A stretch of DNA of 30,526 nucleotides from CAZCGA01 sp964498075 (GTDB lineage: Bacteria > Desulfobacterota > Binatia > HRBIN30). Under the pieces are notes generated by a model, which made no database searches, had not been told where the DNA came from, and saw nothing but the letters and a program-made list of their open reading frames with translations. Both the position numbers and the translations under genes were made by a program. The stretch covers positions 1 to 30,526 of the forward strand of contig CAZCGA010000074.1 in assembly GCA_964498075.1 (NCBI GenBank), written 5' to 3'. Below, in pieces: positions 14,281-22,718 of the stretch (position 1 is the first letter of the stretch; each line of letters begins with the position of its first letter).

Positions 14281-15525
14281 CTACGCCGGCGTGAAACGAC
14301 ACGGCATGCGCTTGATGCCGTGAATGAACGCCGAGAGCAGCATGTCGGGCGGGCCGCTGATCTCGATGTCCGGGAGGCGCCGGAACAGCTCCTCGAACAT
14401 GACGCCGATCTCGCGGCGCGCCAGGTTGGCGCCCAGACAGAAGTGCGGCCCGCCGCCGCCGAAGCCGAGGTGCTCGTTCGGGTCGCGTGTCACGTCGAAG
14501 CGATACGGGTCGGCAAACGCCGCCGCGTCGCGATTAGCGGAGTTGTAAAACATCACCGCCTTGTCGCCGGCTTTGATCGGCTGGCCACCGAGCACGGTGT
14601 CGGCGGTGGCGGTGCGGCGGAAATGGATCACCGGCGTCGCCCAGCGCACGATCTCTTCGACCGCCGCCGGCGTCACCCGCGCGAAGTCGGCCATCCACGT
14701 GGCGCGCTCCGCCGGGAAGTCGGTGAGTGCCTTCATCCCGTGACTGATCGCGTTGCGCGTCGTCTCGTTGCCCGCAACGACCAGCAAGATGAAAAACGAC
14801 CCGAACTCCTGTCCCGAAAGGCGCTCCCCATCGACCTCGGCGTTCATGAGCGCGGAGGTGATGTCGTCCGCCGGCGTCTCTAGTCGTTGTCGGCCGAGCT
14901 CCTGCGCGTACTGCGACAGCTCCATTCCCGCCGCCATCAGCTCCTCGATCGTCGTTGCGTACTCCGGGTCACCGATGCCGAGGATGATGTTGGTCAGCTC
15001 GAAGATCCGTCTGTAGTCGGCCGGCGGGATGCCGATCATGTCGCAGATGATCTCGAGCGGCAGGGCGGCGGCGACGTCCTGGACGAAGTCGCATTCGCCT
15101 CTCGGGGCGACGGCGTCCACGATCTTGCGCGCCTTCTCGCGCACCGTCGCTTCCACCTTGGTCACCATCCGCGGGGTGAAGCCGCGGTTGACGATGAGGC
15201 GCAGCTTGGTGTGTCGCGGTGCGTCCATGTTGATCATCGAGCCGAAGAACTCCGCCAGCTCGATCGGCAGGTCGCCGATGTTCGAGCCTTTGCCCGAGAT
15301 GAAGAGCTGCGGGTTGCGGCTCACGGTCCAGACGTCCGCATAGCGGGTCACCGCCCAGAACCCGGGTCCCTTCGGAATGCCGGGAAACTCCAGCTCGTCG
15401 TGCCATGACACCGGACGCTCGGCACGCAGCTTCGCGAACACGGCGTCGCGGTCGGGACGCATCCAGAACTCCGGCTCGGCAAGCTTGATCTCGTCGACAC
15501 TGAGTGTGGTCTGCGGCGTGGCCAT
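14281..15525 (-). CDS. Cytochrome P450 (resembling CYP124/CYP125/CYP142 type)
   Basis: 414-residue soluble P450. Heme ligand Cys363 in FGGGGPHFCLGANLAR; I-helix AGNETT (251-256); K-helix ExxR is EIVR (291-294); meander FADPYRFDVTRDPNEH. NRGFTPRMV and the VIHFRRTATADT/GDKAVMFYNSANRD segments resemble actinobacterial sterol and methyl-branched lipid hydroxylases. Class assignment is from memory of those families. Start ATG 15525 has AAGGA four bases upstream, but TATAAG, a good -10, overlaps that site, so leader length is uncertain. Needs a ferredoxin/reductase pair not encoded here. Upstream neighbour of the sulfotransferase, 78 bases apart. Confidence 0.93.
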   Translation of the reverse strand: MATPQTTLSVDEIKLAEPEFWMRPDRDAVFAKLRAERPVSWHDELEFPGIPKGPGFWAVTRYADVWTVSRNPQLFISGKGSNIGDLPIELAEFFGSMINMDAPRHTKLRLIVNRGFTPRMVTKVEATVREKARKIVDAVAPRGECDFVQDVAAALPLEIICDMIGIPPADYRRIFELTNIILGIGDPEYATTIEELMAAGMELSQYAQELGRQRLETPADDITSALMNAEVDGERLSGQEFGSFFILLVVAGNETTRNAISHGMKALTDFPAERATWMADFARVTPAAVEEIVRWATPVIHFRRTATADTVLGGQPIKAGDKAVMFYNSANRDAAAFADPYRFDVTRDPNEHLGFGGGGPHFCLGANLARREIGVMFEELFRRLPDIEISGPPDMLLSAFIHGIKRMPCRFTPA

Positions 15526-15603
15526 CGAATCCTTATACCGCGTCGATACGCAGAGTCTACCGGGCGACTCGCACTAGACGTTGCCGCGTTGTAGGGTCAG
15601 CCG

Positions 15604-16068
15604 ATGGTGGATGAGACGCAAGCGGAGATTGTGAGGCTGATGAACCAAGGGCTCGGCGGCTTTTCCGCCGCGATGGGGTTCCGGTTCGTGCGTGCCTCGC
15701 GCGACGAAGTGATCCTCGAGTACGTCGTGGACGAGAAGCATCTGCAGCCGTACGGCATCGTGCACGGTGGTGTGCACTGCGCCGCCGTCGAGCAGGCGTG
15801 CTCGACCGGTGCTGGGCTGGATGCGATGGCGCGCGGGCAGGCCGTCGTCGGCGTCGAGAACCACACCAGCTTCATCCGGGCGGTGCGCGCCGGCCGCGTG
15901 CGGGTTACGGCGATACCGCTGACGCGCGGGCGCCGCTCGCAGGTCTGGGAAGCCACGGCACGCAACGACGGCGGCCAGATCGTCTCGACCGGCCGCGTGC
16001 GCTTGCTCTGCCTCGAGCCGGGCAGCGAGCTCGCCGGGGAAACGGTCGAGACGCCGCGCATCGGTTAG
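15604..16068 (+). CDS. PaaI-type hotdog thioesterase
   Basis: 154-residue single hotdog domain, presumably hydrolysing an acyl-CoA thioester. The core is HLQPYGIVHGGVHCAAVEQACSTGA (about 48-72), in which the Asn/Asp-HGG helix of PaaI proteins reads IVHGG with Glu at EQA. VGVENHTSFIRAVRAGRV follows, the usual substrate-side strand. Start ATG 15604 has a weak AGGG seven bases upstream. It diverges from the P450 gene (78 bases between start codons) and converges with the LEH-like gene. Likely part of the surrounding oxidation cluster. Confidence 0.87.
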   Translation: MVDETQAEIVRLMNQGLGGFSAAMGFRFVRASRDEVILEYVVDEKHLQPYGIVHGGVHCAAVEQACSTGAGLDAMARGQAVVGVENHTSFIRAVRAGRVRVTAIPLTRGRRSQVWEATARNDGGQIVSTGRVRLLCLEPGSELAGETVETPRIG

Positions 16069-16132
16069 ACCGTTGCCCGATGCAGCAAGCCCTTCAGACT
16101 GAGACTCAAAAGGCAAGAGTGGGGAGGGGACT

Positions 16133-16540
16133 TTACGGACGTGGCAGGTCGGGGAGCCAGCTGGCCGGTTGTTGCGCGAACAATGTCTTCGCGTCCCAGT
16201 AGTCGCGCCATAGGGTGATCTTTCCATCGCGGAACTTGAAGACGGCGGCCACACGCAGCGTGGCGCGCTCGCCGGTGCGGTGATGCCACACTTCCGTCCG
16301 TTCGACCAGGATGGTGTCGCCGTCTTCGAGCAGCTCGTGGATCGTCGTCGGGATGCGCTCCAGGGTGGCCAGGCCGAGCGCCAGCTTGGCGCAGATGGCC
16401 TCCCGGCCGACGGCGGTTGCCTCGGCGTACGGGACATCTTCATACACGCAGTCGTCGGTGCAGTGGCTGGCCACGGCGTTGAAATCGAGTCGGTCGAGAT
16501 CCACAAACAGCTGCCGCAGCCGATCGGCATGCTTGCTCAT
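16133..16540 (-). CDS. Limonene-1,2-epoxide hydrolase-like / SnoaL-fold protein
   Basis: 135 residues, cone-shaped NTF2/SnoaL fold. It ends with FRDGKITLWRDYWD, the signature of LEH proteins. Compared with characterised LEH (Tyr53, Asn55, Arg99, Asp101, Asp132), I align Tyr33, Asp35, Arg81, Glu83, Asp113. Two of the catalytic polar residues are therefore changed (Asn to Asp, Asp to Glu) while spacing is kept. It may be an epoxide hydrolase with altered chemistry or a non-enzymatic SnoaL-like protein. Start ATG 16540 with AGGAGGAG upstream; the longer frame to 16603 is untranslated leader. Confidence 0.82.
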   Translation of the reverse strand: MSKHADRLRQLFVDLDRLDFNAVASHCTDDCVYEDVPYAEATAVGREAICAKLALGLATLERIPTTIHELLEDGDTILVERTEVWHHRTGERATLRVAAVFKFRDGKITLWRDYWDAKTLFAQQPASWLPDLPRP

Positions 16541-16641
16541 CGCTCTCCTCCTGGACGCATAATCTCGTCGCGTCGACGCAGAGCCTAGCGTACGTCGCCC
16601 CATCGTGGAAAGATCACCTCGCTATTGTGAGGAGGGCGAGC

Positions 16642-17871
16642 ATGGCAGCCGGCGCAGCTGGGTTGAACCCGTCGCATCTCGAGTACAGTCCGTTCGCCTA
16701 CGCGATCCATGAGGACCCGTACCCGATGTACCGGCGGCTGCGCGACGAGGCGCCGGCATACTACAACCCGGAGCTCGACTGCTGGGCGCTGTCTCGCTTC
16801 GCCGACGTGCTCAATGCCATGCACGATCCGGAGACCTATTCGTCGAGCGGCGGCATCTCGCTGGAAAGCTCGACGCGGTCGACGCCGCCGATGATCATCA
16901 CCATGGACCCGCCGCGCCACACGAAGCTGCGAGCGCTGGTCAGCCGCGCCTTCACGCCGCGGCGCGTCGCCGAGATGGAGCCGCGTGTCCGGCAGCTGGC
17001 CCGGAAGTACCTCGATCCCATCGTCGCAGGCGGTGCGTGCGACATCATCAAGGAGTTCGCGGCCAAGCTGCCGATGGATGTCATCAGCACCATGCTGGGC
17101 GTGCCACACGAGGATCAGGACAGGTTGCGGGGATGGTCCGACGTGTTGCTCCACCGCGAACCGGGTCGTGCGGAAGTGCCCGAGGCGGGCCGTGAAGGCG
17201 CCGCCAACCTGGTGCGCTATTTCGCGACCGCCATGGCACAGCGGCGTGCCGACCCGCGCGACGACCTGATCAGCGCGCTCGTCACCGCCGAGGTGGACGC
17301 CTGCCCTGAGCAGGGTCGAAGGGGCGAACGCCTCGCCGACCAGGAGATCATCGGCTTCTGCTTCCTGCTCATCATTGCCGGCAACGAGACCACCACGAAG
17401 ATGCTTGGCAACGCGTTGGTGCTGCTCGCCCGGTATCCTGACCAGCGCGCGTTGCTGGTCGAGGATCCGGGACGCATCCCCGGCGCTGTGGAAGAAGTGC
17501 TGCGCTATGATACCTCGACACAGATGCTCGCCCGCCTGCTCACGCGTGACGTCGAGACCCACGGCCGCCGGATGGAGCGCGGCAAGAAGGTGCTGCTCCT
17601 GCTCGGAGCGGGCAACCGCGATGAGCGCGAGTTCGAGCGGCCCGACGTTTTCGACATCCTGCGGCGGCCGGAGCGCACGCTGTCGTTCGGCCACGGCATC
17701 CACTTCTGCCTCGGGGCGTCGCTGGCGCGACTCGAGGGCCGCATCGCCCTCGAGGAGATCCACGCGCGGATTCCGGACTACGAAGTGGATGAGCGCGGCC
17801 TCGAACGCGTGCACTCTGCCAACGTCCGCGGTTACGCTGCTGTGCCGATCCGCTTCACGCCGTCGAGGTAG
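16642..17871 (+). CDS. Cytochrome P450 with a repeat-derived 8-residue insertion
   Basis: 409-residue P450. Heme Cys356 in FGHGIHFCLGASLAR, I-helix AGNETT (246-251), K-helix EVLR (285-288). It belongs to the same broad soluble bacterial class as the P450 at 14281 but is distinct from it. Start ATG 16642 with AGGAGG six bases upstream. Residues 220-227 (ACPEQGRR) interrupt what would otherwise read TAEVD-GERLAD and come from a palindromic repeat at 17299-17322, 24 bases, in frame. They fall in the loop before the I-helix, away from the heme, so the enzyme may still work. Diverges from the LEH-like gene, 101 bases between start codons. Confidence 0.93.
   Translation: MAAGAAGLNPSHLEYSPFAYAIHEDPYPMYRRLRDEAPAYYNPELDCWALSRFADVLNAMHDPETYSSSGGISLESSTRSTPPMIITMDPPRHTKLRALVSRAFTPRRVAEMEPRVRQLARKYLDPIVAGGACDIIKEFAAKLPMDVISTMLGVPHEDQDRLRGWSDVLLHREPGRAEVPEAGREGAANLVRYFATAMAQRRADPRDDLISALVTAEVDACPEQGRRGERLADQEIIGFCFLLIIAGNETTTKMLGNALVLLARYPDQRALLVEDPGRIPGAVEEVLRYDTSTQMLARLLTRDVETHGRRMERGKKVLLLLGAGNRDEREFERPDVFDILRRPERTLSFGHGIHFCLGASLARLEGRIALEEIHARIPDYEVDERGLERVHSANVRGYAAVPIRFTPSR
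17299..17324 (+). repeat. Palindromic 'PEQGRR' repeat, copy 1, inside a P450 gene
   Basis: A 26-base unit with the skeleton GCCTG-N-CCTGAG-N4-GTCGAAGGGG and an inner CCCTG-AG-CAGGG hairpin. A second copy at 28453-28478 matches at 21 of 26 positions in the same orientation. Here a net 24-base insertion adds ACPEQGRR in frame. Confidence 0.85.
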
Positions 17872-17921
17872 GCGAAGGACGCTTGCGAAGCCAAGTCCCC
17901 GCGCGGTGCAGCCGACCGAGG

Positions 17922-17963
17922 AAATGAGAAACCGGAAACCCGAAACCGGAAATGAGAAACCGG
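17922..17963. repeat. Three 14-bp tandem repeats
   Basis: AAATGAGAAACCGG (17922-17935), AAACCCGAAACCGG (17936-17949) and AAATGAGAAACCGG (17950-17963), end to end, lie between two convergent genes. The sequence is much more AT-rich than its surroundings. The first and third units are identical; the second differs at three positions. Confidence 0.9.
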
Positions 17964-17985
17964 TCAACGAGCCGGCTCGCGGAAC

Positions 17986-18999
17986 TCACCCGTGCTGCCA
18001 GAGGCGGTGCATCAATTTCCGCTGTCCGGGCTTGCTGACGCGGTCGAGCGCCCGCACCTCATCCTCCGTCAGGCGCCAGCCGAGGGCGCCGGCGTTCTGC
18101 GCGGCTTGCTCCTGGTTCTTGGCGCCGGGGATTGGCACTGCGCCCTTGCAGATGACCCAGTTCAACGCCACCTGCGCTGGTGTCTTGCCGCCGTGGCGTT
18201 CGCCGATCCGCCGCAGGTCGGCGAGCAGCGGATCGATCTCGGCCATCGGATAGTCGGAGAAGCTGCGCCGGCCGGGCGGTGGGTTGGCGGCGCTGTACTT
18301 GCCCGTCAGCCGGCCCTGGCCGATGGGCGAGTAGGCGAGCACGACAACGCCCAGCTCCTTGCACGCGCCCAGCAAGCCGTTCGATTCGGGCATCGTTCGC
18401 AGCAAGGAGAACTCGATCTGGTTCGTCGCCAGCGCGACGCCGTGCGTGGCCAACGCAGCATGGATCGCGCGCATCTCCTTCTCGGAGTAGTTCGAGACGC
18501 CGACGGCCTTCACCAACCCGGCGCGGTGCGCGGCGGCGAGCGCGGCGGCCATGGCGGCGTGTGACCGCAGGCTGATCGGGCCGTGAATCTGGTACAAATG
18601 CACCCACGGCAACTGCAGTCGTTGCAACGAAGCCTTGAGTGACGCCAGCAGGGCCGACTCGATGAACAGCTTGTACGGAAGCGGGAAGAACTTCGTGGCC
18701 AGGATGATGCGTGCGCGGTGGTTGCGATCTTCTTCGAGGAGGCGGCCGATGATGCGTTCACTCTCGCCGTTGCCGTAGCCCTCGGCGGTGTCGAGCAAGG
18801 TGACGCCGGCAGCAACCGATGTGGCGTACGCCTGCCGAATCGTCTCGAAGTTGTAGCTGCGATCGTAGTCGTTCATCCCCCACGTGGCCCGGTCGCCCCA
18901 CGCCCACGTTCCGAGGCCCATCACCGGTAGCTCAACGTCGCTCCCAGCTATGGGAAGGCGCGGCTCCGTCGGTTGCGTCGTTGCGTTTGCTTGCGTCAT
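17986..18999 (-). CDS. Aldo/keto reductase
   Basis: 337-residue NADPH-dependent (alpha/beta)8 oxidoreductase. The catalytic tetrad is complete: Asp70, Tyr75, Lys103 and His139 (LLDTAEGYG, ATKFF, YQIHGP). VGVSNYSEKEM, LAYSPIGQGRLTGKY and PIPGAKNQEQAAQNAGAL follow the family; the last binds NADP. Start ATG 18999 has AAGG seven bases upstream. It is the last gene of a minus-strand run with an aminotransferase and a DUF255 protein. Substrate not predictable. Confidence 0.92.
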   Translation of the reverse strand: MTQANATTQPTEPRLPIAGSDVELPVMGLGTWAWGDRATWGMNDYDRSYNFETIRQAYATSVAAGVTLLDTAEGYGNGESERIIGRLLEEDRNHRARIILATKFFPLPYKLFIESALLASLKASLQRLQLPWVHLYQIHGPISLRSHAAMAAALAAAHRAGLVKAVGVSNYSEKEMRAIHAALATHGVALATNQIEFSLLRTMPESNGLLGACKELGVVVLAYSPIGQGRLTGKYSAANPPPGRRSFSDYPMAEIDPLLADLRRIGERHGGKTPAQVALNWVICKGAVPIPGAKNQEQAAQNAGALGWRLTEDEVRALDRVSKPGQRKLMHRLWQHG

Positions 19000-19066
19000 G
19001 GCGCGCCTTCTACCACAAGAGTCGCGGATGGGGCAGGCGTCCCCGTAGACGCCGCGTTCGAACGGA

Positions 19067-20410
19067 TCATACTCCGCGCGCCGCTACGCGCGCCACGGCG
19101 CTGTCGATCGCGGCTGCGAGGCTGGTGGCGATCTGCTCGATGTCGTCGTCGGTGATGATGAACGGCGGGCCCAGGGTGATGACGTCACGCGCCGGGTCGC
19201 AGCCGCCGGGGTAGAAGAAGGTGCCCAAGGCGAGACCGGCCGCGACCACCTTGTTGGTGAGCCGTGCCTCGTGCGGGAACGGTTCCAGCGTCGCACGGTC
19301 CTTGACCAACTCGATCCCGAGCAACAACCCGCGGCCGCGGATCTCCGCCACGTTGGGGTGAGACTCAAGCGCCGACAGACGCTGCCGGAGCCGCCGCCCC
19401 ATCTCCGCGGCACGTTCGACGAGCTGCTCGCGCTCCATGATGTCGAGGACGGTGTCGGCAACCGCGCAGCACGCGGGGTGTGCCGAGTAGGTGAAGAACA
19501 TCAGCTCGTCGCCGCGCGCGGCAATCGGCGCTACGACCTCCTCGCGCGCAAAGATGCCGCCCATCGGCGCGTAACCGCTGGTGAGCCCCTTGCCACCGAC
19601 GAGGATGTCGGGCGTCACGTTCCAGTGCTCGACGCCGAAGCGGCGGCCGGTGCGCCCGAAGCCGGTCATGACCTCGTCGGCAATCAACAGCACACCGTGT
19701 CGCCCGCAGATCTCGGCAATCTTCGGCCAGTACTCGTCGGGGGGTACGACCGCACCGGCAGTCGATCCAACAATCGGCTCGGCCACGAACGCCGCGATGG
19801 TCTCCGCGCCCTCGCGCTCAATGACGCGTTCCAGCTCATCGGCACACGCCACCGCACACTCGGGGTAGCGTTTCCCAAGCGGGCAGCGCAGGCAGTAGCA
19901 CGCCGGAGCTTTGGGAAGAGCGACGAGCCACGGCTCGAAACCTTCGCGGCGCTTGCTGTGCCCGCCGATCGCCAGCGTCGCCAGCGTCGTACCGTGATAC
20001 GACAGGTCGCGACCAATCACTTTCCAGCGCGTGGGTCGGCCTGAGGAGACGTGGTGCTGGCGCGCCAGCCGGATGGCGGCGTCCATCGACTCGGAGCCGC
20101 CGCTGGTGAACACGGCGCGAGTCAAACCCTCGGGTAGCCAGCGCTCGCGCAACCGCTCGACGAGACGCACCCGACTCTCGGTGGCGAAGGGTGGGACGAC
20201 GTAGGCGGCTTCCGCAGCGGCGCGCGCGTACGCCTCGGCCACCTCGCGCCGGCCGTGCCCGATGTTCACGACGATCGCACCGCCCGCGGCGTCGAGGATG
20301 CGCCGGCCGTCCGGCGTGATCAGGTACGCGCCCTCCGTGCGTGCGATCATGAACGGCATCCCACCGGGGCGACTGATGAAGGGGTAGCGCTGCGCGCGTG
20401 CGGGTTCCAT
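19067..20410 (-). CDS. Class III (omega) aminotransferase, PLP-dependent
   Basis: 447 residues. PLP Lys274 in GGKGLTSGYAPMGG; ADEVMTGFGRTG upstream supplies the Asp that holds the pyridine nitrogen; TSGGSESMDAAIRLAR binds the cofactor phosphate. A Cys-rich insert CYCLRCPLGKRYPECAVAC marks a subgroup of omega-transaminases. Start ATG 20410 with AGGAGG upstream; the longer frame to 20479 runs into the DUF255 gene, which ends seven bases before this ATG, so the two are co-transcribed. Amino donor unknown. Confidence 0.92.
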   Translation of the reverse strand: MEPARAQRYPFISRPGGMPFMIARTEGAYLITPDGRRILDAAGGAIVVNIGHGRREVAEAYARAAAEAAYVVPPFATESRVRLVERLRERWLPEGLTRAVFTSGGSESMDAAIRLARQHHVSSGRPTRWKVIGRDLSYHGTTLATLAIGGHSKRREGFEPWLVALPKAPACYCLRCPLGKRYPECAVACADELERVIEREGAETIAAFVAEPIVGSTAGAVVPPDEYWPKIAEICGRHGVLLIADEVMTGFGRTGRRFGVEHWNVTPDILVGGKGLTSGYAPMGGIFAREEVVAPIAARGDELMFFTYSAHPACCAVADTVLDIMEREQLVERAAEMGRRLRQRLSALESHPNVAEIRGRGLLLGIELVKDRATLEPFPHEARLTNKVVAAGLALGTFFYPGGCDPARDVITLGPPFIITDDDIEQIATSLAAAIDSAVARVAARGV

Positions 20411-20417
20411 GGACCTC

Positions 20418-22703
20418 CTACTGTTTCTGCGCCACTTGCGGCGCGCCGTCTGCCAGCAGCTTCTCGAGCGTCGCGGCATCAGTCGTCGGCAGCTTGCAGA
20501 CGTAATTCTCGCAGACGTACGCCGTCGGCTTGTCGTTGAGCATCATTTGGCTCTTCACGAAGGGGACCAGAGCTTCGATTGCGCCATCGTTCGGGGGATG
20601 CAGGGCGACGACCGAGCGTGGCAGGTAGTGCCGGCGCACGGTCGCGAGCAATGCCTTGGTGCCGGCGGCGTCCGCCGCACCGGCTACGACGATCTCCTTC
20701 GATGGGCCGAGGGCGAAGTCGAGCGCCATCAGCATCTGCGTGTGGGCCGTCGGTGACTTCGCCAGGTCTTCGGAGTTGGCCGCCAGCAGCGCACGCCCCC
20801 GACTCTCGAAGGTGTCGTTCATCGTCAAGCGGCCCAACCGCAGCAGGACGAGCGCGGCGACGGATTGCGGCGACGGCAACGCGGTGTCGCCCGTGTCGTT
20901 GGTGTCGGCGATCAGCGGCTCGTGGTCGGCGGCGCGGTACCGCAAGACACCAGCCGGATCGGCGAACAGCCGCAACATGTCCTTGCCGAGCCGGTCCGCC
21001 TCGCGCAGCCAGCGGCTGTCGAACGTGGCGGCGTACAAGTCGCTCAACCCGAGGATGAAGAACGCGTAGTCATCGAGATACCCGGGAGTCGGAAAGGCGC
21101 CGTTGCGATAGGTCCGCAACAGGCGCCCGTCGCGTTGCAGGTGCGTCAGCACGAAGTCCGCGGCGCGTGCCGCCGCGGCGGCGTAGTGCGGGTCGCCGAG
21201 CGTGGCGGCGCCGTACGCCAGGCTGCCGATCATCAGGCCATTCCAGGCCGTGATGATCTTCTCGTCACGCGGCGGGCGGGTGCGCCGATTGCGGGCCGCC
21301 AGCAGCACGGCGTGGGATTCGTTCACCGTCTGGGCCAGCGTCTTCGGGTCGATACCTCGTTGCTTGGCGAATGCCCCCAGCGGGATCGGGATGGTGAGCG
21401 GGGCGCGGCCGCCCGCTTCGGTGATGCCTGAGTAGTCGGCGAGCAGCGGCCCGCGCTGCGTGCCGAGCGCGGCGATCAGTTCGTCGCGCGTCCAGAGATA
21501 GAAGCGCCCTTCCTCGCCGTCGCTATCGGCGTCCTCGGCAGTGTAGAAGCCGCCGTCCGGCGCGCTGAGGTCGCGCAACACGTAGGCGAAGGTGTCGCGC
21601 GCGATCAACGCGAACCATTCGTTGCTCGTGGCACGATAGGCTTCGACGTAGGCTCGGGCGTTGATCGCCTGGTCGTAGAGCATCTTCTCGAAGTGCGGCA
21701 CGCGCCACTGCGCGTCGGTCGAGTAGCGATGGAAGCCACCGCCGATGTGATCGTAGATGCCGCCTTGTCCCATGTGCTCGAGTGTCTCGGTCGCCATGCG
21801 CCGGGCATACGTCTCGCCGGTGCGCTGCCAGTAGCGCAGGAGGAACTGCAGCATGTGCGCCTGCGGGAACTTTGGGGCGCCGCCAAAGCCGCCGTTGGTG
21901 CCGTCGAAGCTTTGCTTCAGCTGCTCGTATCCTTTGCGCAGCGTATCCACCGTCAGGTTCGCCGTGCCGGCCGACTGCGGCGCGGCTTGCAACGTTTGGG
22001 TGAGCGCGGCGCTCGCCTGCAGGACCTCGTCGTGTCGTGTCTTCCAAGCCTCCGCCAACGTTGTCAGCAGCTTCGGAAGGCCGGGCTTGCCGTAGCGATC
22101 GTCCGGCGGAAAGTACGTGCCGCCGTAGTACGGCTTGCGGTCGGGAGTGAGAAACACAGTGAGCGGCCAGCCGCCGCTGCCGGTCATGCGCTGCACCGCG
22201 GCGATGTACACGGCGTCGATGTCGGGCCGCTCTTCACGATCGACCTTGATGGCGATGAACTGCTCGTTGAGGAGCTGCGCGATCGTTTCGTTCTCGAAGC
22301 ACTCGTGCTCCATGACGTGGCACCAGTGACAGGTCGAGTAGCCGACGGAGAGGAAGATCGGCTTGTTGTCACGCTGCGCTGCGGCGAACGCCTCGTCACC
22401 CCACGGATACCAGTTCACCGGGTTGAAGGCGTGCTGCTGCAGGTAGGGGCTGGACGCGAGCACCAGCCGGTTGATGTACTGCGGCGAGCCGTCGGAGTTG
22501 AAGTGGGCGGTCCGCGGCTTTGCCTTCGTTGTCTGCGCCGCCCACGCCTCGCGCAGCCGTGTCTGCAGCGCGGCGTCGAAGGGTGGCGCACCGGGCAAAC
22601 GGATCGAGGCCGCGGGCGCCGCGGCTGCGGCTGCGGAGCTGCTGCAGGCGATGAGGCCGATGCTCACGGCCGCGCCAATGAAGCGGTGGACTGCGCTGCT
22701 CAT
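20418..22703 (-). CDS. DUF255 (DsbH/YyaL-type) thioredoxin-fold protein with lipoprotein signal
   Basis: 761 residues. The thioredoxin-like domain has the highly conserved run SSPYLQQHAFNPVNWYPWG (84-102), then CHWC redox motif Cys125-Cys128 and KVDREERPDID; the remainder is an (alpha/alpha)6-barrel-like region as in YyaL/SPATA20. Function of the family is not settled. Residues 1-20 form a signal peptide ending in lipobox LIAC with Cys20, then an Ala/Ser-rich linker. Most relatives I know of lack an export signal. The frame continues upstream to 22826, but the lipoprotein start at 22703 is better. No Shine-Dalgarno site. Confidence 0.88.
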   Translation of the reverse strand: MSSAVHRFIGAAVSIGLIACSSSAAAAAAPAASIRLPGAPPFDAALQTRLREAWAAQTTKAKPRTAHFNSDGSPQYINRLVLASSPYLQQHAFNPVNWYPWGDEAFAAAQRDNKPIFLSVGYSTCHWCHVMEHECFENETIAQLLNEQFIAIKVDREERPDIDAVYIAAVQRMTGSGGWPLTVFLTPDRKPYYGGTYFPPDDRYGKPGLPKLLTTLAEAWKTRHDEVLQASAALTQTLQAAPQSAGTANLTVDTLRKGYEQLKQSFDGTNGGFGGAPKFPQAHMLQFLLRYWQRTGETYARRMATETLEHMGQGGIYDHIGGGFHRYSTDAQWRVPHFEKMLYDQAINARAYVEAYRATSNEWFALIARDTFAYVLRDLSAPDGGFYTAEDADSDGEEGRFYLWTRDELIAALGTQRGPLLADYSGITEAGGRAPLTIPIPLGAFAKQRGIDPKTLAQTVNESHAVLLAARNRRTRPPRDEKIITAWNGLMIGSLAYGAATLGDPHYAAAAARAADFVLTHLQRDGRLLRTYRNGAFPTPGYLDDYAFFILGLSDLYAATFDSRWLREADRLGKDMLRLFADPAGVLRYRAADHEPLIADTNDTGDTALPSPQSVAALVLLRLGRLTMNDTFESRGRALLAANSEDLAKSPTAHTQMLMALDFALGPSKEIVVAGAADAAGTKALLATVRRHYLPRSVVALHPPNDGAIEALVPFVKSQMMLNDKPTAYVCENYVCKLPTTDAATLEKLLADGAPQVAQKQ

Positions 22704-22718
22704 GCCGTAACGGCAACT

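Noticed and set aside
16585..17967. 460-residue minus-strand frame opposite the second P450
   Set aside because: Shadow of the P450; its VSGFRF-type start is translation of the 14-bp tandem repeat.
21693..22718. Long N-terminal extension of ModA on the plus strand
   Set aside because: It is antisense to the DUF255 gene. ModA needs only a signal peptide before its mature domain.
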